Counted from the stretch's first letter, positions 9,918 to 20,132 are shown. The stretch is 64,000 nt of DNA from Ruminococcus sp. (GCA_021770655.1 JAETQO010000009.1:1-64000), one strand, 5' to 3'. The notes: a model not told the origin generated them from the sequence alone. Translations and numbers: made by a program.

Positions 9918-10510
9918 ACGGCTACAGAAAAAGCAAAGGGTTGGTAATTGAGCTTACGGCCCTGCTTGATATTATTATGATAATGCTTTTCTGGGTGATG
10001 ACCGACGCGTCGTCATCTGCCGACAACGCTAAGGAGGATGCCAAGGCTCAGGTACAGGCGGCTCAGGTACAGCTTGAACAGCAGAAAAAACAGTCTGCTG
10101 AGGAAATCGAAAGCCTTAAAGCCGAAACCGAAAAGCAGATTGAAGAGGCTTATAAAAAAGCCGAAAACATAAACAGCACCGCCGCCGAAAATCAGTCCGC
10201 CCTTGACGGCTATGCCAACGGTATGCTCATCTCACTTAATCTCAGGAACGAAAACGGTGCGGACAGGCTGTATATTTCCCGTAATAACGCGGATATTATG
10301 AATATAGACCTGAACGGCGATGTTGAGCAAAGCCTCGGTTCGCTTTTTCAAAGTCTGGGGGCAGACGACGGAACAGTCATGCTCGCCGCAGTGGTCTACG
10401 ACGGAAACGCCGTGCTGTACCGCAGTATGAATAAGATAGAATCCGCTATAGACAGTATATCCGATAAATATGAAAACCTGTATTTTACATATATCAACAT
10501 CTCAAAATAG
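9914..10510 (+). CDS. ExbD/TolR-like stator partner with coiled coil
   Basis: Overlaps ExbB-like stop; N-terminal TM with conserved Asp (ELTALLDIIMIMLFWVM), Q/E/K-rich coiled coil. Confidence 0.6.
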   Translation: MNGYRKSKGLVIELTALLDIIMIMLFWVMTDASSSADNAKEDAKAQVQAAQVQLEQQKKQSAEEIESLKAETEKQIEEAYKKAENINSTAAENQSALDGYANGMLISLNLRNENGADRLYISRNNADIMNIDLNGDVEQSLGSLFQSLGADDGTVMLAAVVYDGNAVLYRSMNKIESAIDSISDKYENLYFTYINISK

Positions 10511-10524
10511 AAAGGACAGTAAAT

Positions 10525-11028
10525 ATGAGTATCCAGAAGGACGTAGAAAAAATGTACCGGAGCGACCTTGAAAAACAAAAACAAAAGCAGAAAAAGAAAA
10601 ACAGGAAAAGACTTTTCGGACTGTTGATGATCATAATCATTCTTGTCGTCCTTCTGCTTATAATGCAGTATCTGGGACTCGGTCTTGGAGGAGGAAAGGG
10701 CGAAAGCTCGGGAAATGCGTCGGAAACAAATTCCAAGGCAACGGAGATCACTACCACTACAGCGGAGATACCCAAGGAATTTTACGACATAAAAGTTTCG
10801 GGAAGCACATATATAGTAAATGAAAAAGTCGTTGAACTCAGCGATTTCATTTCCGAATTCAGTTTCTGGAAGGATAACGTTATCGTTAGAATAACCGACG
10901 ACAACGCTACCAAAAATGCAATGGACGATCTGAAAAAAGCGCTGGAGGACGGCGGCAGAGAATATACCGAGACCACTGTTTCGGAAGAATCCGCTCTTAC
11001 AGACAGCACAACGGAATCAATGCAGTAA
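10525..11028 (+). CDS. Single-TM protein with possible ExbD-like periplasmic-type domain
   Basis: Basic N-term, one TM, Thr linker, then IKVSGSTYIVNEKVVELSDFISEF..NVIVRITDDNATKNAMDDLKKALEDGGREY resembling the ExbD C-terminal domain. Confidence 0.5.
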   Translation: MSIQKDVEKMYRSDLEKQKQKQKKKNRKRLFGLLMIIIILVVLLLIMQYLGLGLGGGKGESSGNASETNSKATEITTTTAEIPKEFYDIKVSGSTYIVNEKVVELSDFISEFSFWKDNVIVRITDDNATKNAMDDLKKALEDGGREYTETTVSEESALTDSTTESMQ

Positions 11029-11096
11029 GAAAAACTATGAACAACGCCGCACAATGCCTGCGGCGTTGCCTGTTGTTCATTATATGAGGTGAAAAA

Positions 11097-11945
11097 ATGC
11101 TGGGACTTACTTTGGAGGGCGGCGCGAGCAGAACGGTTTATTCCTGCGGAATACTCGACGCGCTCCTTGAAGAAAAGATAACAGCCGATTACGTCATAGG
11201 CGTTTCGGCAGGCGCAGCTTTCGGGATCTCCTACTGCTCAGGACAAAAAGGAAGAAATCTAAGGCTTGCAACAGAATTTATGGGAACGAAAAAATATATG
11301 GGTGCAAGACACCTTTTTGATCCCAAAAACCGCAGTTACTATAACCTGGAATATGCTTATAATACCGTCCCTAATACCGAACTGCCCTTTGACTATCAGG
11401 CATATGAAAATTTCAAAGGAAAATTCTACGCAGTTATAACAAATGTAAAAACAGGAAAAGCGGAATACATGGAAGTACCTAGGGACGACAGGGAGTGGAC
11501 GCTTTTGCGGGCGACCTGCGCCTTGCCTCTGTTGTTTCCTGAAATAGAAATAAACGGTGAAAAATATATGGACGGCGGAATAGCCGACTCTATCCCTTAT
11601 TTACAGCCCATAAACGCAGGCTGTGATAAGAACATAATCATTCTTACCCGTCCTAGGGATTACGTGAAACGCCCCGAACCTGCCACAAAGCTTGCGGCAA
11701 AATATTACCGCAAATATCCCGAATTTGTCCGCGCTATGGAAACCAGAGCCGAACGTTACAACGAGTGCGTAAAGGAGATAATGGAGCTTAAGCGTCAAGG
11801 CAGGGTTTTTGTGTTCACACCGAAAACCACCTTCGGCGTAGGCAGAACAGAGGGCGACCCGCAAAAGCTGAAAAGACTCTATGACCACGGCTATAACCAC
11901 GCAAAATGGGCGATGGACGACCTGAAAAAATATCTTGGAATGTGA
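11097..11945 (+). CDS. Patatin-like phospholipase family protein
   Basis: GVSAG nucleophile motif and DGG (YMDGGIADSIP). Confidence 0.85.
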   Translation: MLGLTLEGGASRTVYSCGILDALLEEKITADYVIGVSAGAAFGISYCSGQKGRNLRLATEFMGTKKYMGARHLFDPKNRSYYNLEYAYNTVPNTELPFDYQAYENFKGKFYAVITNVKTGKAEYMEVPRDDREWTLLRATCALPLLFPEIEINGEKYMDGGIADSIPYLQPINAGCDKNIIILTRPRDYVKRPEPATKLAAKYYRKYPEFVRAMETRAERYNECVKEIMELKRQGRVFVFTPKTTFGVGRTEGDPQKLKRLYDHGYNHAKWAMDDLKKYLGM

Positions 11946-11974
11946 TGATAAATCACTAACGGAGGTCTGCTTTA

Positions 11975-12826
11975 ATGTCATATAAATTTCCGCTTATAAT
12001 AGCGGCTCTTGCTCTGGGCGGATACGCTCTTGTATCCAACAGACAGCTAAGGGTGAACGAATATACGCTGAAATGCGAAAAACTGCCGGAGAGCTTCATC
12101 GGTAAAAAAATCCTTCTGCTTTCCGATCTGCATAAAAAACGCTACGGAGATAACTTCAATAACCTGTTCAACTCCTGCGCTGCGGCCGAGCCGGATTATA
12201 TTTTCTTTGCAGGCGATCTTTACAGCAGAGACGAAACCGAAATGCTCCCAAAGCTTGCCCTTATGCGGCGGCTGAAAAGCCTTGCGCCCACCTACTATAT
12301 TTTCGGCAATCACGAAACCGACAATATGGATAACGCCGAGGCGCTGTCAATGAAGCTTTCCGAAACAGGCGTTCACGTTCTGAGAAATCAGAAAGAAAAA
12401 ATCTGTATCGGAGGCGGCTGTGTAAATATATACGGAACTCAACTCCCTCAGCGTTTTTACCGCAATGAGGATTTTTCCCGAAAAGCCCTGCCGAAGCTAA
12501 CCGCCGACGACCTTACAAAACTGCTGGGTGCTCCCGACAGTTCCGAGTGCAATATTCTGCTTTCGCACACTCCCATACCCTTTGACGCCTATGCGCAGTG
12601 GGGGGCGGACCTTACATTTGCAGGTCATTGCCACGGCGGCGTTATAAGGCTTCCCTTTATCGGCGGACTGCTTTCTCCGGAAAGAAAGTTTTTCCCCAAG
12701 TATACCAAGGGAATATATGAGCTTGAAACGGAAAAAGGCGTTTCAAGACTGGCTGTAACAGTGGGACTTGGAAAATTCAGAATAAACAATCCCTCGGAAA
12801 TAATGATCTGCACCCTTGAAAAGTAA
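11975..12826 (+). CDS. Calcineurin-like metallophosphoesterase (YkuE-like)
   Basis: LLLSDLHKK, FAGDLYSRD, GNHE, LSHTP, AGHCHGG. Confidence 0.85.
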   Translation: MSYKFPLIIAALALGGYALVSNRQLRVNEYTLKCEKLPESFIGKKILLLSDLHKKRYGDNFNNLFNSCAAAEPDYIFFAGDLYSRDETEMLPKLALMRRLKSLAPTYYIFGNHETDNMDNAEALSMKLSETGVHVLRNQKEKICIGGGCVNIYGTQLPQRFYRNEDFSRKALPKLTADDLTKLLGAPDSSECNILLSHTPIPFDAYAQWGADLTFAGHCHGGVIRLPFIGGLLSPERKFFPKYTKGIYELETEKGVSRLAVTVGLGKFRINNPSEIMICTLEK

Positions 12827-12838
12827 GGAGTCATAGTT

Positions 12839-14143
12839 ATGTATCAGAAAATGTTCTCGCAGTATTTTGAAGATCATATGCAGGAGATACTCGCCGACCT
12901 GAAAGAGATAATCTCCATTGAAAGCGTGGGAGATGTAAATTCTCCCGTCAAGCCCTTTGGCGAATGCTCAAAAAAAGCCCTTCTATGGGGCAAGGAACAG
13001 CTTGACAAGCTGGGTATGACCACAAAGGAGTTTGACGGCTACGCCGTGCATGGTGACTTTTTCCCCGACGGCGACTGCAAGCTTGCCGTGCTTTCACACC
13101 TTGACGTCGTTCCCGCTGGCGAGGGCTGGACATATCCTCCTTTTGACTTGACCGTGACCGACAACTGTCTTTACGGCAGAGGTACTATAGACGACAAAGG
13201 CCCGTCTGTAGCCGTTTTGTGGGCGGTGAAAGCAATAAAAGAGCTGAACATTCCCATAAAAAAGAATTTCCGTGTGATCTTCGGCGGCAACGAAGAGGGA
13301 GGCTGTGAGGATATAGAATACTACGAAAGCAAACAGCCGTTCCCCGAAATGATCTTTACTCCCGACGGATCTTTCCCCGTTCTCAACTGTGAAAAGGGAA
13401 TGGTACACCTTGTATTTTCCTCGAACTTTAACGATGATTCGATAATAGGCATAAACGGCGGCACTGTCATTAACGCTGTTCCCGACAAATGCGAGGTCAC
13501 AAAAAAGCACGGCGGCAGACGTGAAACAAAAACATACCGTGGCAAATCGTCACACGGCTCCCGCCCCGAAAACGGCGTAAATGCTATAACAAAGTTTCTC
13601 GGCGAAATTTCCAATGAGGGCGGAAATAAACTGCTGGTGGGTCTGTCAAAGCTTTTCCCTCACGGCGAATTTGACGGAAGTTCCTGCGGACTTGGCTTTT
13701 CGGACGATGTTTCGGGAAAAATGACCTGCGCTTTGACAACGCTCAGCATCAAAAACGGCAGACTTATCGGCGGCATAGATATACGTTTTCCTATAGACAA
13801 AACGCTGTCCGAGATCACTTCTATCATCAAAGGCGCACTTGAAAACGCCGGCTTTGAGATCGACAGCTGCGACGGAATGGAACCACACTATGTAGATGAA
13901 AACAGCGAATTTGTACAGACCCTTCTCTCCGTCTACGAAAAGGTAAGCGGCAAAAAAGGCTGCTGCATTGCCGAGGGCGGAATAACCTACGTTCACAACA
14001 CTAAAGGCGGCGTGGCTTTCGGCGCGGAATTTCCCGAAGAAAACAACAATATGCACGGTGCCGACGAGCATATCTCCCTTTCCACATTCAAAGCAAATCT
14101 GAATATGTATGCAAACGCTATAGCCGAACTTTGCAAGGACTGA
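12839..14143 (+). CDS. M20 family Sapep-type dipeptidase (PepV-like)
   Basis: LAVLSHLDVVPAGEGWTYPPFDLTV..LYGRGTIDDKGP; GGNEEGGCEDIEYY. Confidence 0.85.
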   Translation: MYQKMFSQYFEDHMQEILADLKEIISIESVGDVNSPVKPFGECSKKALLWGKEQLDKLGMTTKEFDGYAVHGDFFPDGDCKLAVLSHLDVVPAGEGWTYPPFDLTVTDNCLYGRGTIDDKGPSVAVLWAVKAIKELNIPIKKNFRVIFGGNEEGGCEDIEYYESKQPFPEMIFTPDGSFPVLNCEKGMVHLVFSSNFNDDSIIGINGGTVINAVPDKCEVTKKHGGRRETKTYRGKSSHGSRPENGVNAITKFLGEISNEGGNKLLVGLSKLFPHGEFDGSSCGLGFSDDVSGKMTCALTTLSIKNGRLIGGIDIRFPIDKTLSEITSIIKGALENAGFEIDSCDGMEPHYVDENSEFVQTLLSVYEKVSGKKGCCIAEGGITYVHNTKGGVAFGAEFPEENNNMHGADEHISLSTFKANLNMYANAIAELCKD

Positions 14144-14161
14144 TATTAGTGCAGTCAAGAT

Positions 14162-14200
14162 AAAAGGACGAACGCTTAAATACGTTCGTCCTTTGTTGTT
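14162..14200. terminator. Bidirectional terminator between convergent genes
   Basis: AAAGGACGAACG-cttaaata-CGTTCGTCCTTT. Confidence 0.75.
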
Positions 14201-14207
14201 TTCCAAA

Positions 14208-14702
14208 TCAATTATCCGACTGCACCGTGATATGCTCAAACTTTCCCCTTGTAACTTTCGCAAGATCCTGGGGCGATAAAATTATCTGCGAGCCTATTCT
14301 TCCCCCGCTGATGATTACCTCGTCAAAATCCTGTGCGCTTGAATCCACTACGGTAACATACTGCTTTTTCATGCCCAAAGGAGTGCAGCCTCCTCGGATA
14401 TAGCCCGTTACGGAATTTATGTCCTTGACGTGCAGCATCTCCACCGACTTTTCGCCGACAGCCTTTGCCGCTTTTTTCATATCAAGCTCTTCGGCTATGG
14501 GAATGACAAAAACATAATACGCTCCGCTTTTCCCTACAGTTACCAGCGTTTTGAACGAGATTTCATACGGCTGTCCAAGCTTGTCCGCAATATGTACCCC
14601 GTCAATAAATTCATCGCATTCATAGGTGTTCACTCTGTATTTTATCTTACTGCGGTCAAGTATCCGCATCGCATTGGTCTTGACCTCTTTGTCCTTTGCC
14701 AT
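14208..14702 (-). CDS. ybaK: Cys-tRNA(Pro) deacylase, YbaK/EbsC family
   Basis: FKTLVTVGKSGAYYVFVIP, GYIRGGCTPLGMKK. Confidence 0.85.
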   Translation of the reverse strand: MAKDKEVKTNAMRILDRSKIKYRVNTYECDEFIDGVHIADKLGQPYEISFKTLVTVGKSGAYYVFVIPIAEELDMKKAAKAVGEKSVEMLHVKDINSVTGYIRGGCTPLGMKKQYVTVVDSSAQDFDEVIISGGRIGSQIILSPQDLAKVTRGKFEHITVQSDN

Positions 14703-14721
14703 TGATTTCGCCCTCTTGAAT

Positions 14722-15318
14722 CTACTTAGACATTTTTACCGTTTGCGCAATTATCTCAGCGCACATTTCATAGCCAAGCTTACCGCTGTCAAGACACATA
14801 TCATAGCTTGACATCTCGCCCCACTTCTTGTTGGTATTGGCATTATAATAGTCCGCACGCTTTTTATCATATTTTTTCAGTCGCGCCTCAACTTCCTCAT
14901 AAGGAATGTTGTGCTCTTCCATTGCGCACTGCTGGCGCTTTTCATAGCTTGCGTTTATAAACACATTAAGCGTCTTAACTCTGTTTTTCAGAATGAAATC
15001 CGCACATCTTCCGACAATAACGCAGTCCTCCTTAGCCACGAGATCAAGTATCACCTGAGTTTCAGCAGCAAATATGCGCTCGGTTATAGGTATATCCTTT
15101 CCCTTGGAGAACAGGTTTATCGGCGTTTTCAGCGGATTCAGCACCGCCTCCTCGTACTTCTTTATCTCGGTCATGGGTATGCCGCTTACCTGAGCCGACA
15201 TATCTATGATCTCTCTGTCATAGCACTTTACACCCAGCTTTTCAGCAACAAGCTTTCCGATACTTGATCCGCCGGCGCAATAATGCCTGCCGATAGTAAC
15301 AACCTTGATTTTTGCCAT
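14722..15318 (-). CDS. Cytidylate kinase-like family protein (paralog 1)
   Basis: VVTIGRHYCAGGSSIGKLVAEKLG, CVIVGRCADFILKN; ATG at 15318 preceded by RBS. Confidence 0.8.
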   Translation of the reverse strand: MAKIKVVTIGRHYCAGGSSIGKLVAEKLGVKCYDREIIDMSAQVSGIPMTEIKKYEEAVLNPLKTPINLFSKGKDIPITERIFAAETQVILDLVAKEDCVIVGRCADFILKNRVKTLNVFINASYEKRQQCAMEEHNIPYEEVEARLKKYDKKRADYYNANTNKKWGEMSSYDMCLDSGKLGYEMCAEIIAQTVKMSK

Positions 15319-15617
15319 AAGTAACAGTCCTTTCTTTTGATATTCATTATCTTTTAATAAATTATAATATATTCTCCGTTTTCTGTCAATAACAGAATTA
15401 TTACAAACCACAGAAATCATTTTTTACAATAAAGCTAAGACAAAGCCGCAAAATTATTCAGCATATCCGCAAAAAGCTCTCCGCAGGCATTTTGTATTGC
15501 TGATACCAAATAGATGTACGACCGCCCGACATAACAAGCCCTCCGACTCATGCAAATGAATCGGAGGGCGAATTGCGGACCGCCGCTGCGGTGCCGCAGA
15601 CCGCAGTTTGTTATTGC

Positions 15618-17360
15618 TTATTTGCCTCTCTTAACATAGGTTGTATGAAGGAGCTTATGCGCCCTCGGACTGCCCGGCTTGTCGAAATACTCGTCGTAAA
15701 GCAGTTTAATTACAGGGCTTTCGTGAGATTTTCTCAGCTTCATCGACTTGTCGGCGTCATAAAGAGCCTTTGCTCTCATCGCCTTAAGGTCGGTGTAATT
15801 TCTTACGCTGTCGCTCTGAACAGGCTGTCCGCCGCCGTTGATGCAGCCGCCCGGGCACGCCATTATCTCAACGAAGTCATACTTCTTCTCTCCGCTCTTG
15901 ATCTGTTCGATTATCTTTCTTGCATTGGCAAGACCTGAAGCAACACAGACATTAAGCTCAACTCCGCCTACCTTATATGTAGCCTCCTTGATCTCCTTAG
16001 TGCCTCTTACTTCCTTGAATTCGATAGCCTTACAGCTTCCGTCAAGCTTTACAGCGGCGGTTCTGAGAGCCGCCTCCATAACTCCTCCGGTAGCTCCGAA
16101 TATAGCGCCTGCACCCGAAGCGATCTCAAACGGATTGTCAAACTCTTCAGGCTTCATATCAACAAATTTGATACCTGCGCCCTTTATCATCTTTCCAAGC
16201 TCTCTTGTGGTAAGAGCCACGTCAACGTCGTCAAATTCAAAGGTGCGGAGCTCTTCTCTCGTTACCTCGAACTTCTTCGCCGTACACGGGATAATACTTA
16301 CTACGAACAAATCCTTAGGATCGATACCGTGTTTCTGGCAGTAGTAGCTTTTAAGTACTGCGCCGAACATCTGCTGAGGCGACTTGCAGGAAGAAAGGTG
16401 CGGCAGGAAATCGGGATAATAATGCTCGCAGAACTTTATCCAGCCCGGACAGCAGGAAGTAAACATCGGCATAGGCTTTTTATTCTGTATCCTCTCGATA
16501 AGCTCGTTAGCCTCCTCAAGGATCGTAAGGTCGGCAGTAACGTCCATGTTGAACACCTTGTCAACGCCCAGACGTCTGATAGAAGCAACCATTTGACCCT
16601 CAACGTTCGTGCCGATAGGCATGCCGAACGCCTCGCCAAGCGTTGCTCTTATAGACGGCGCCGTAAAGAATACAACCTTCTTTTTAGGATTGGAAATAGC
16701 GTCCCAAACCTGATCGATCTGGCTCTTTTCATTAAGTGCGCCTACAGGGCAGGCAACGATACACTGTCCGCAGCCAACGCACGGCGACTCGCCCAGACTC
16801 TTTTCAAAAGCGCATCCGACATGAACGTTAAAGCCTCTCTTGATAGGTCCGATAACTGAAACGGACTGCATATTTTTACAAGCCGCAACGCATCTCATAC
16901 ACTGAATACATTTATTGTTATCTCTTACTATATAAGGTGACTGATCGTCGATAGGATAAATGACGTCCTCGCCCTTGAATCTGTCCTCGTCAACGCCGTA
17001 GTCAAAAGCAAGCTTCTGAAGTTCGCAGTTGTTTCCTCTTACACAGGACAGGCACTTTTTATGGTGACTTGAAAGAATAAGCTCGATAGTGGTCTTTCTG
17101 GACGCTCTTACCTTTGCCGTATTGGTAAGTACCTCCATTCCCTCCTCTGCGGGATATACGCAGGCCGCCACAAGACCTCTTCTGCCTACGATCTCAACCA
17201 CGCATACTCGGCAAGCGCCTATGCAGTTTATGCCTTTGAGATAACAAAGGGACGGAATTTCAATATTGACGGTTTTTGCAGCCTCGATAATTGTAGAGCC
17301 GGCAGGTACCTCCGTTGGAATTCCATTTATTTTAAGGTGTACCATTTTTGTCTTTTCCAT
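15618..17360 (-). CDS. hydA: NADH-dependent [FeFe] hydrogenase large subunit (HydA-like, group A)
   Basis: H-cluster motifs FTSCCPGWIKF, VSIIPCTAKKFE, EIMACPGGCINGGGQP; N-terminal 2Fe-2S and 4Fe-4S motifs. Confidence 0.93.
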   Translation of the reverse strand: MEKTKMVHLKINGIPTEVPAGSTIIEAAKTVNIEIPSLCYLKGINCIGACRVCVVEIVGRRGLVAACVYPAEEGMEVLTNTAKVRASRKTTIELILSSHHKKCLSCVRGNNCELQKLAFDYGVDEDRFKGEDVIYPIDDQSPYIVRDNNKCIQCMRCVAACKNMQSVSVIGPIKRGFNVHVGCAFEKSLGESPCVGCGQCIVACPVGALNEKSQIDQVWDAISNPKKKVVFFTAPSIRATLGEAFGMPIGTNVEGQMVASIRRLGVDKVFNMDVTADLTILEEANELIERIQNKKPMPMFTSCCPGWIKFCEHYYPDFLPHLSSCKSPQQMFGAVLKSYYCQKHGIDPKDLFVVSIIPCTAKKFEVTREELRTFEFDDVDVALTTRELGKMIKGAGIKFVDMKPEEFDNPFEIASGAGAIFGATGGVMEAALRTAAVKLDGSCKAIEFKEVRGTKEIKEATYKVGGVELNVCVASGLANARKIIEQIKSGEKKYDFVEIMACPGGCINGGGQPVQSDSVRNYTDLKAMRAKALYDADKSMKLRKSHESPVIKLLYDEYFDKPGSPRAHKLLHTTYVKRGK

Positions 17361-17374
17361 TAAAATATCCTCCT

Positions 17375-19267
17375 CTACTTCTTTACGACTGCGCCGAATT
17401 TACAATTCTTCTCGCACAGTCCGCACTTGATACACTTAGCCGTGTCAATGACATGAGGCTGTTTAACCGTTCCCGATATAGCGTTTACAGGACAGTTTCT
17501 TGCGCACAGCGTACAGCCCTTGCACAGCGCAGGATTTATCTCATAGTGAAGCAGACTCTTGCACACGCCCGCAGGACAGGTCTTATCGGCGATATGAGCG
17601 ATATACTCGTCTCTGAAATACTTGATAGTGGACAAAACAGGGTTAGGCGCAGACTGTCCCAATGCGCAGAGCGAGGAATTCTTCATATGCAGAGCAAGCT
17701 CCTCGATCTTATCAAGATCCTCAAGCTCGCCGTTGCCGCTTGTTATCTTATCAAGGAACTGGAGCAGACGTCTTGTTCCGATACGGCATGGAGTACATTT
17801 TCCGCAGGATTCGTCAACTGTAAAGTTAAGGTAGAACTTAGAAATGTCCACCATACAGGTATCCTCGTCCATAATGATAAGTCCGCCCGAACCCATCATC
17901 GAACCGAGAGCGGTCAAATGCTCATAATCGATAGGCGTATCTATGTGACAAGCAGGGATACAGCCGCCGGAAGGTCCACCGGTCTGAGCCGCCTTGAACT
18001 TCTTTCCGTTCGGTATTCCGCCGCCTATCTCTTCAACTATCTCACGCAGAGTAGTACCCATAGGTATTTCTACCAGACCTACGTTTGTGATCTTTCCGCC
18101 GAGGGCGAACACCTTAGTACCCTTTGATGTTTCTGTACCCATCGACGAATACCATGCCGCGCCCTTTCTGATTATCTGAGCGATATTTGCCAGCGTTTCA
18201 ACGTTGTTAAGCACTGTCGGCTTTCCGAAAAGTCCCTTTACAGCCGGGAAAGGCGGTCTCGGTCTCGGTTCGCCTCTGTGACCCTCGATAGAGGTCATAA
18301 GAGCGGTTTCCTCGCCGCAAACGAAAGCGCCTGCGCCAAGACGGATCTCGATGTCGAAATCAAAGCCCGTTCCGAAAATATTCTTACCGAGCAGTCCGTA
18401 ATCTCTTGCCTGCTGTATAGCTATTTTAAGTCTGTTTACCGCAACAGGATACTCGGCACGGACATATATGTAGCCCTGATGAGCGCCGATCGTATATCCA
18501 GCAATAGCCATAGCCTCAAGCACTGCATGAGGGTCGCCCTCAAGGATAGAACGGTCCATAAATGCGCCCGGGTCGCCCTCGTCGGCGTTACAGCATACAT
18601 ACTTGACGTCGCTCTGGGACGCCTTTGCAAACTGCCACTTCTTTCCTGTTGGGAAGCCTGCGCCGCCTCTTCCTCTGATACCCGAATCAAGAACTTCCTT
18701 GATAACATCGTCCGGTTTCATGGAAGAAAGCACCTTATAAAGTGCCTGATAGCCCTCCGTAGCGATATACTCCTCGATATTCTCAGGGTCGATAACGCCG
18801 CAGTTTCTCAGAGCCACACGCTTCTGCTTCTTATAGAAATTCGTTTCATACAATGAAATTATAGAGCCGTCCTCATGAACGGTTTCCTTATAAAGCAGAT
18901 CAGTACATATCTTGCCGTTTTTCAGATGTTCGTCAACAACTCTTACAACGCCCTCCGGAGTAGCCTGAGCGTAGAACGCACCCTCAGGATAAACTATCAT
19001 GATAGGACCCAGCGAGCAAAGACCGAAACAGCCTGTTCTTACAACAAGCACTTCATTTTCAAGCCCCTGCTTTTTCAGCTCTTTTTCAAGTGCCTCGATG
19101 ACCTTCTGGCTTCCCGAGGAGGTACATCCCGTACCGCCGCAGACAAGAACCTGCTTGCGATAGCCTGTTTTCTTGGCGAGCTTTTCGCCCTCCTTGGCAA
19201 TTATCTTTCTAACATTGACAAGATCCGCTTTGGCTTTCTTGATTTTGTTCAGTTCTTCAATGGTCAT
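17375..19267 (-). CDS. hydB: NuoF-like flavoprotein subunit of bifurcating hydrogenase (HydB)
   Basis: GRGGAGFPTGKKW, GAGAYVCGEETALM-type motif, C-terminal 2x[4Fe-4S]. Confidence 0.93.
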   Translation of the reverse strand: MTIEELNKIKKAKADLVNVRKIIAKEGEKLAKKTGYRKQVLVCGGTGCTSSGSQKVIEALEKELKKQGLENEVLVVRTGCFGLCSLGPIMIVYPEGAFYAQATPEGVVRVVDEHLKNGKICTDLLYKETVHEDGSIISLYETNFYKKQKRVALRNCGVIDPENIEEYIATEGYQALYKVLSSMKPDDVIKEVLDSGIRGRGGAGFPTGKKWQFAKASQSDVKYVCCNADEGDPGAFMDRSILEGDPHAVLEAMAIAGYTIGAHQGYIYVRAEYPVAVNRLKIAIQQARDYGLLGKNIFGTGFDFDIEIRLGAGAFVCGEETALMTSIEGHRGEPRPRPPFPAVKGLFGKPTVLNNVETLANIAQIIRKGAAWYSSMGTETSKGTKVFALGGKITNVGLVEIPMGTTLREIVEEIGGGIPNGKKFKAAQTGGPSGGCIPACHIDTPIDYEHLTALGSMMGSGGLIIMDEDTCMVDISKFYLNFTVDESCGKCTPCRIGTRRLLQFLDKITSGNGELEDLDKIEELALHMKNSSLCALGQSAPNPVLSTIKYFRDEYIAHIADKTCPAGVCKSLLHYEINPALCKGCTLCARNCPVNAISGTVKQPHVIDTAKCIKCGLCEKNCKFGAVVKK

Positions 19268-19779
19268 TATTTCTTACCTCCTTTTTTAGTGAGATAAGAA
19301 TCGATGATCTTTCCCACCTGATCCGGCGTGAGTTTTCCGTAAACGTCGTCGTCAATCATCATAACCGGCGCAAGTCCGCAGGCTCCTACACAGCGGCAGG
19401 AATCTATAGAGAACATTCCGTCGGGAGTACATTCACCGCTCTTGATACCCAGTTTATGCTCTACAGCCTCAAGTATCTTATCCGAACCTTTGACATAGCA
19501 AGCCGTACCGAGACATACGCTTATTCTATGCTCGCCCTTAGGAGTGAGCGAGAACTGCGAATAGAAAGTGGCAACTCCGTAGACCTCCGATAATGAGATT
19601 CCCAGTCCGTCCGCAATCATAGTCTGAACCTCGATAGGCAGATAGCCGTAGATGCCCTGCGCCTCCTGTAGGATAGGCATAAGACCTCCCGGCTGGTCAT
19701 GGTGCTTGGCTATGACTTCTTTCAGCTGTCTTTCCTGGACAATCGTTCCCTTAAATGCGTTCAGGGTTTTCTCTGTCAT
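19267..19779 (-). CDS. hydC: NuoE-like 2Fe-2S subunit (HydC)
   Basis: GVATFYSQFSLTPKGEHRISVCLGTACYVKGS; DSCRCVGACGLAPVM. Confidence 0.92.
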   Translation of the reverse strand: MTEKTLNAFKGTIVQERQLKEVIAKHHDQPGGLMPILQEAQGIYGYLPIEVQTMIADGLGISLSEVYGVATFYSQFSLTPKGEHRISVCLGTACYVKGSDKILEAVEHKLGIKSGECTPDGMFSIDSCRCVGACGLAPVMMIDDDVYGKLTPDQVGKIIDSYLTKKGGKK

Positions 19780-20039
19780 ATGATAACCTCCTCAATGAAT
19801 TAACAAACCCACATTGTATACCCGACAAGTACATATTATGCAATTAAGTACATATGTTATGTGAATATATATGTCATATAATTAATTATACATTATAATC
19901 GGCAAAATTTCAATAGTTTTTTAAAAGTTTATGTACAATATTGCTGATTTTTCTGTTACAATGTTTTTAAAAACATTTTTGTTTATGGTTTATTCACATT
20001 TCCGAATCAGAACCTCAATATAAAGACATTACAGACAAA

Positions 20040-20072
20040 AAGAGACCGATCATAGCGATCAGTCCCTTTTCG
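20040..20072 (-). terminator. Rho-independent terminator
   Basis: Hairpin GGGACTGATCGCTATGATCGGTCTC followed by T tract on minus strand. Confidence 0.7.
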
Positions 20073-20132
20073 TAGTAAGGAAAGTAAAATGAATTAAAAT
20101 TGGAATAATCAAATTAAAAGCATAGGACAGAC

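Noticed and set aside
9399-11028. Considered a Zorya-type (ZorAB) defence locus
   Set aside because: ExbB-like protein is short, lacks the long ZorA tail, and no ZorB OmpA domain, ZorC/D/E or nuclease is nearby.
11039-11078. Strong GAACAACGCCGCA..TGCGGCGTTG hairpin as a terminator or repeat copy
   Set aside because: No U-tract and no homology to the GGCAACACCGCACAACT ends; left unassigned.
13646-14263. 205-aa minus-strand ORF over the dipeptidase gene
   Set aside because: Antisense shadow of a clear M20 peptidase.
18278-18856. Long antisense ORFs inside hydB (also 17348-18127, 15838-16344, 16329-16859)
   Set aside because: Opposite strand to strongly supported hydrogenase genes; codon-bias shadows with no domain.
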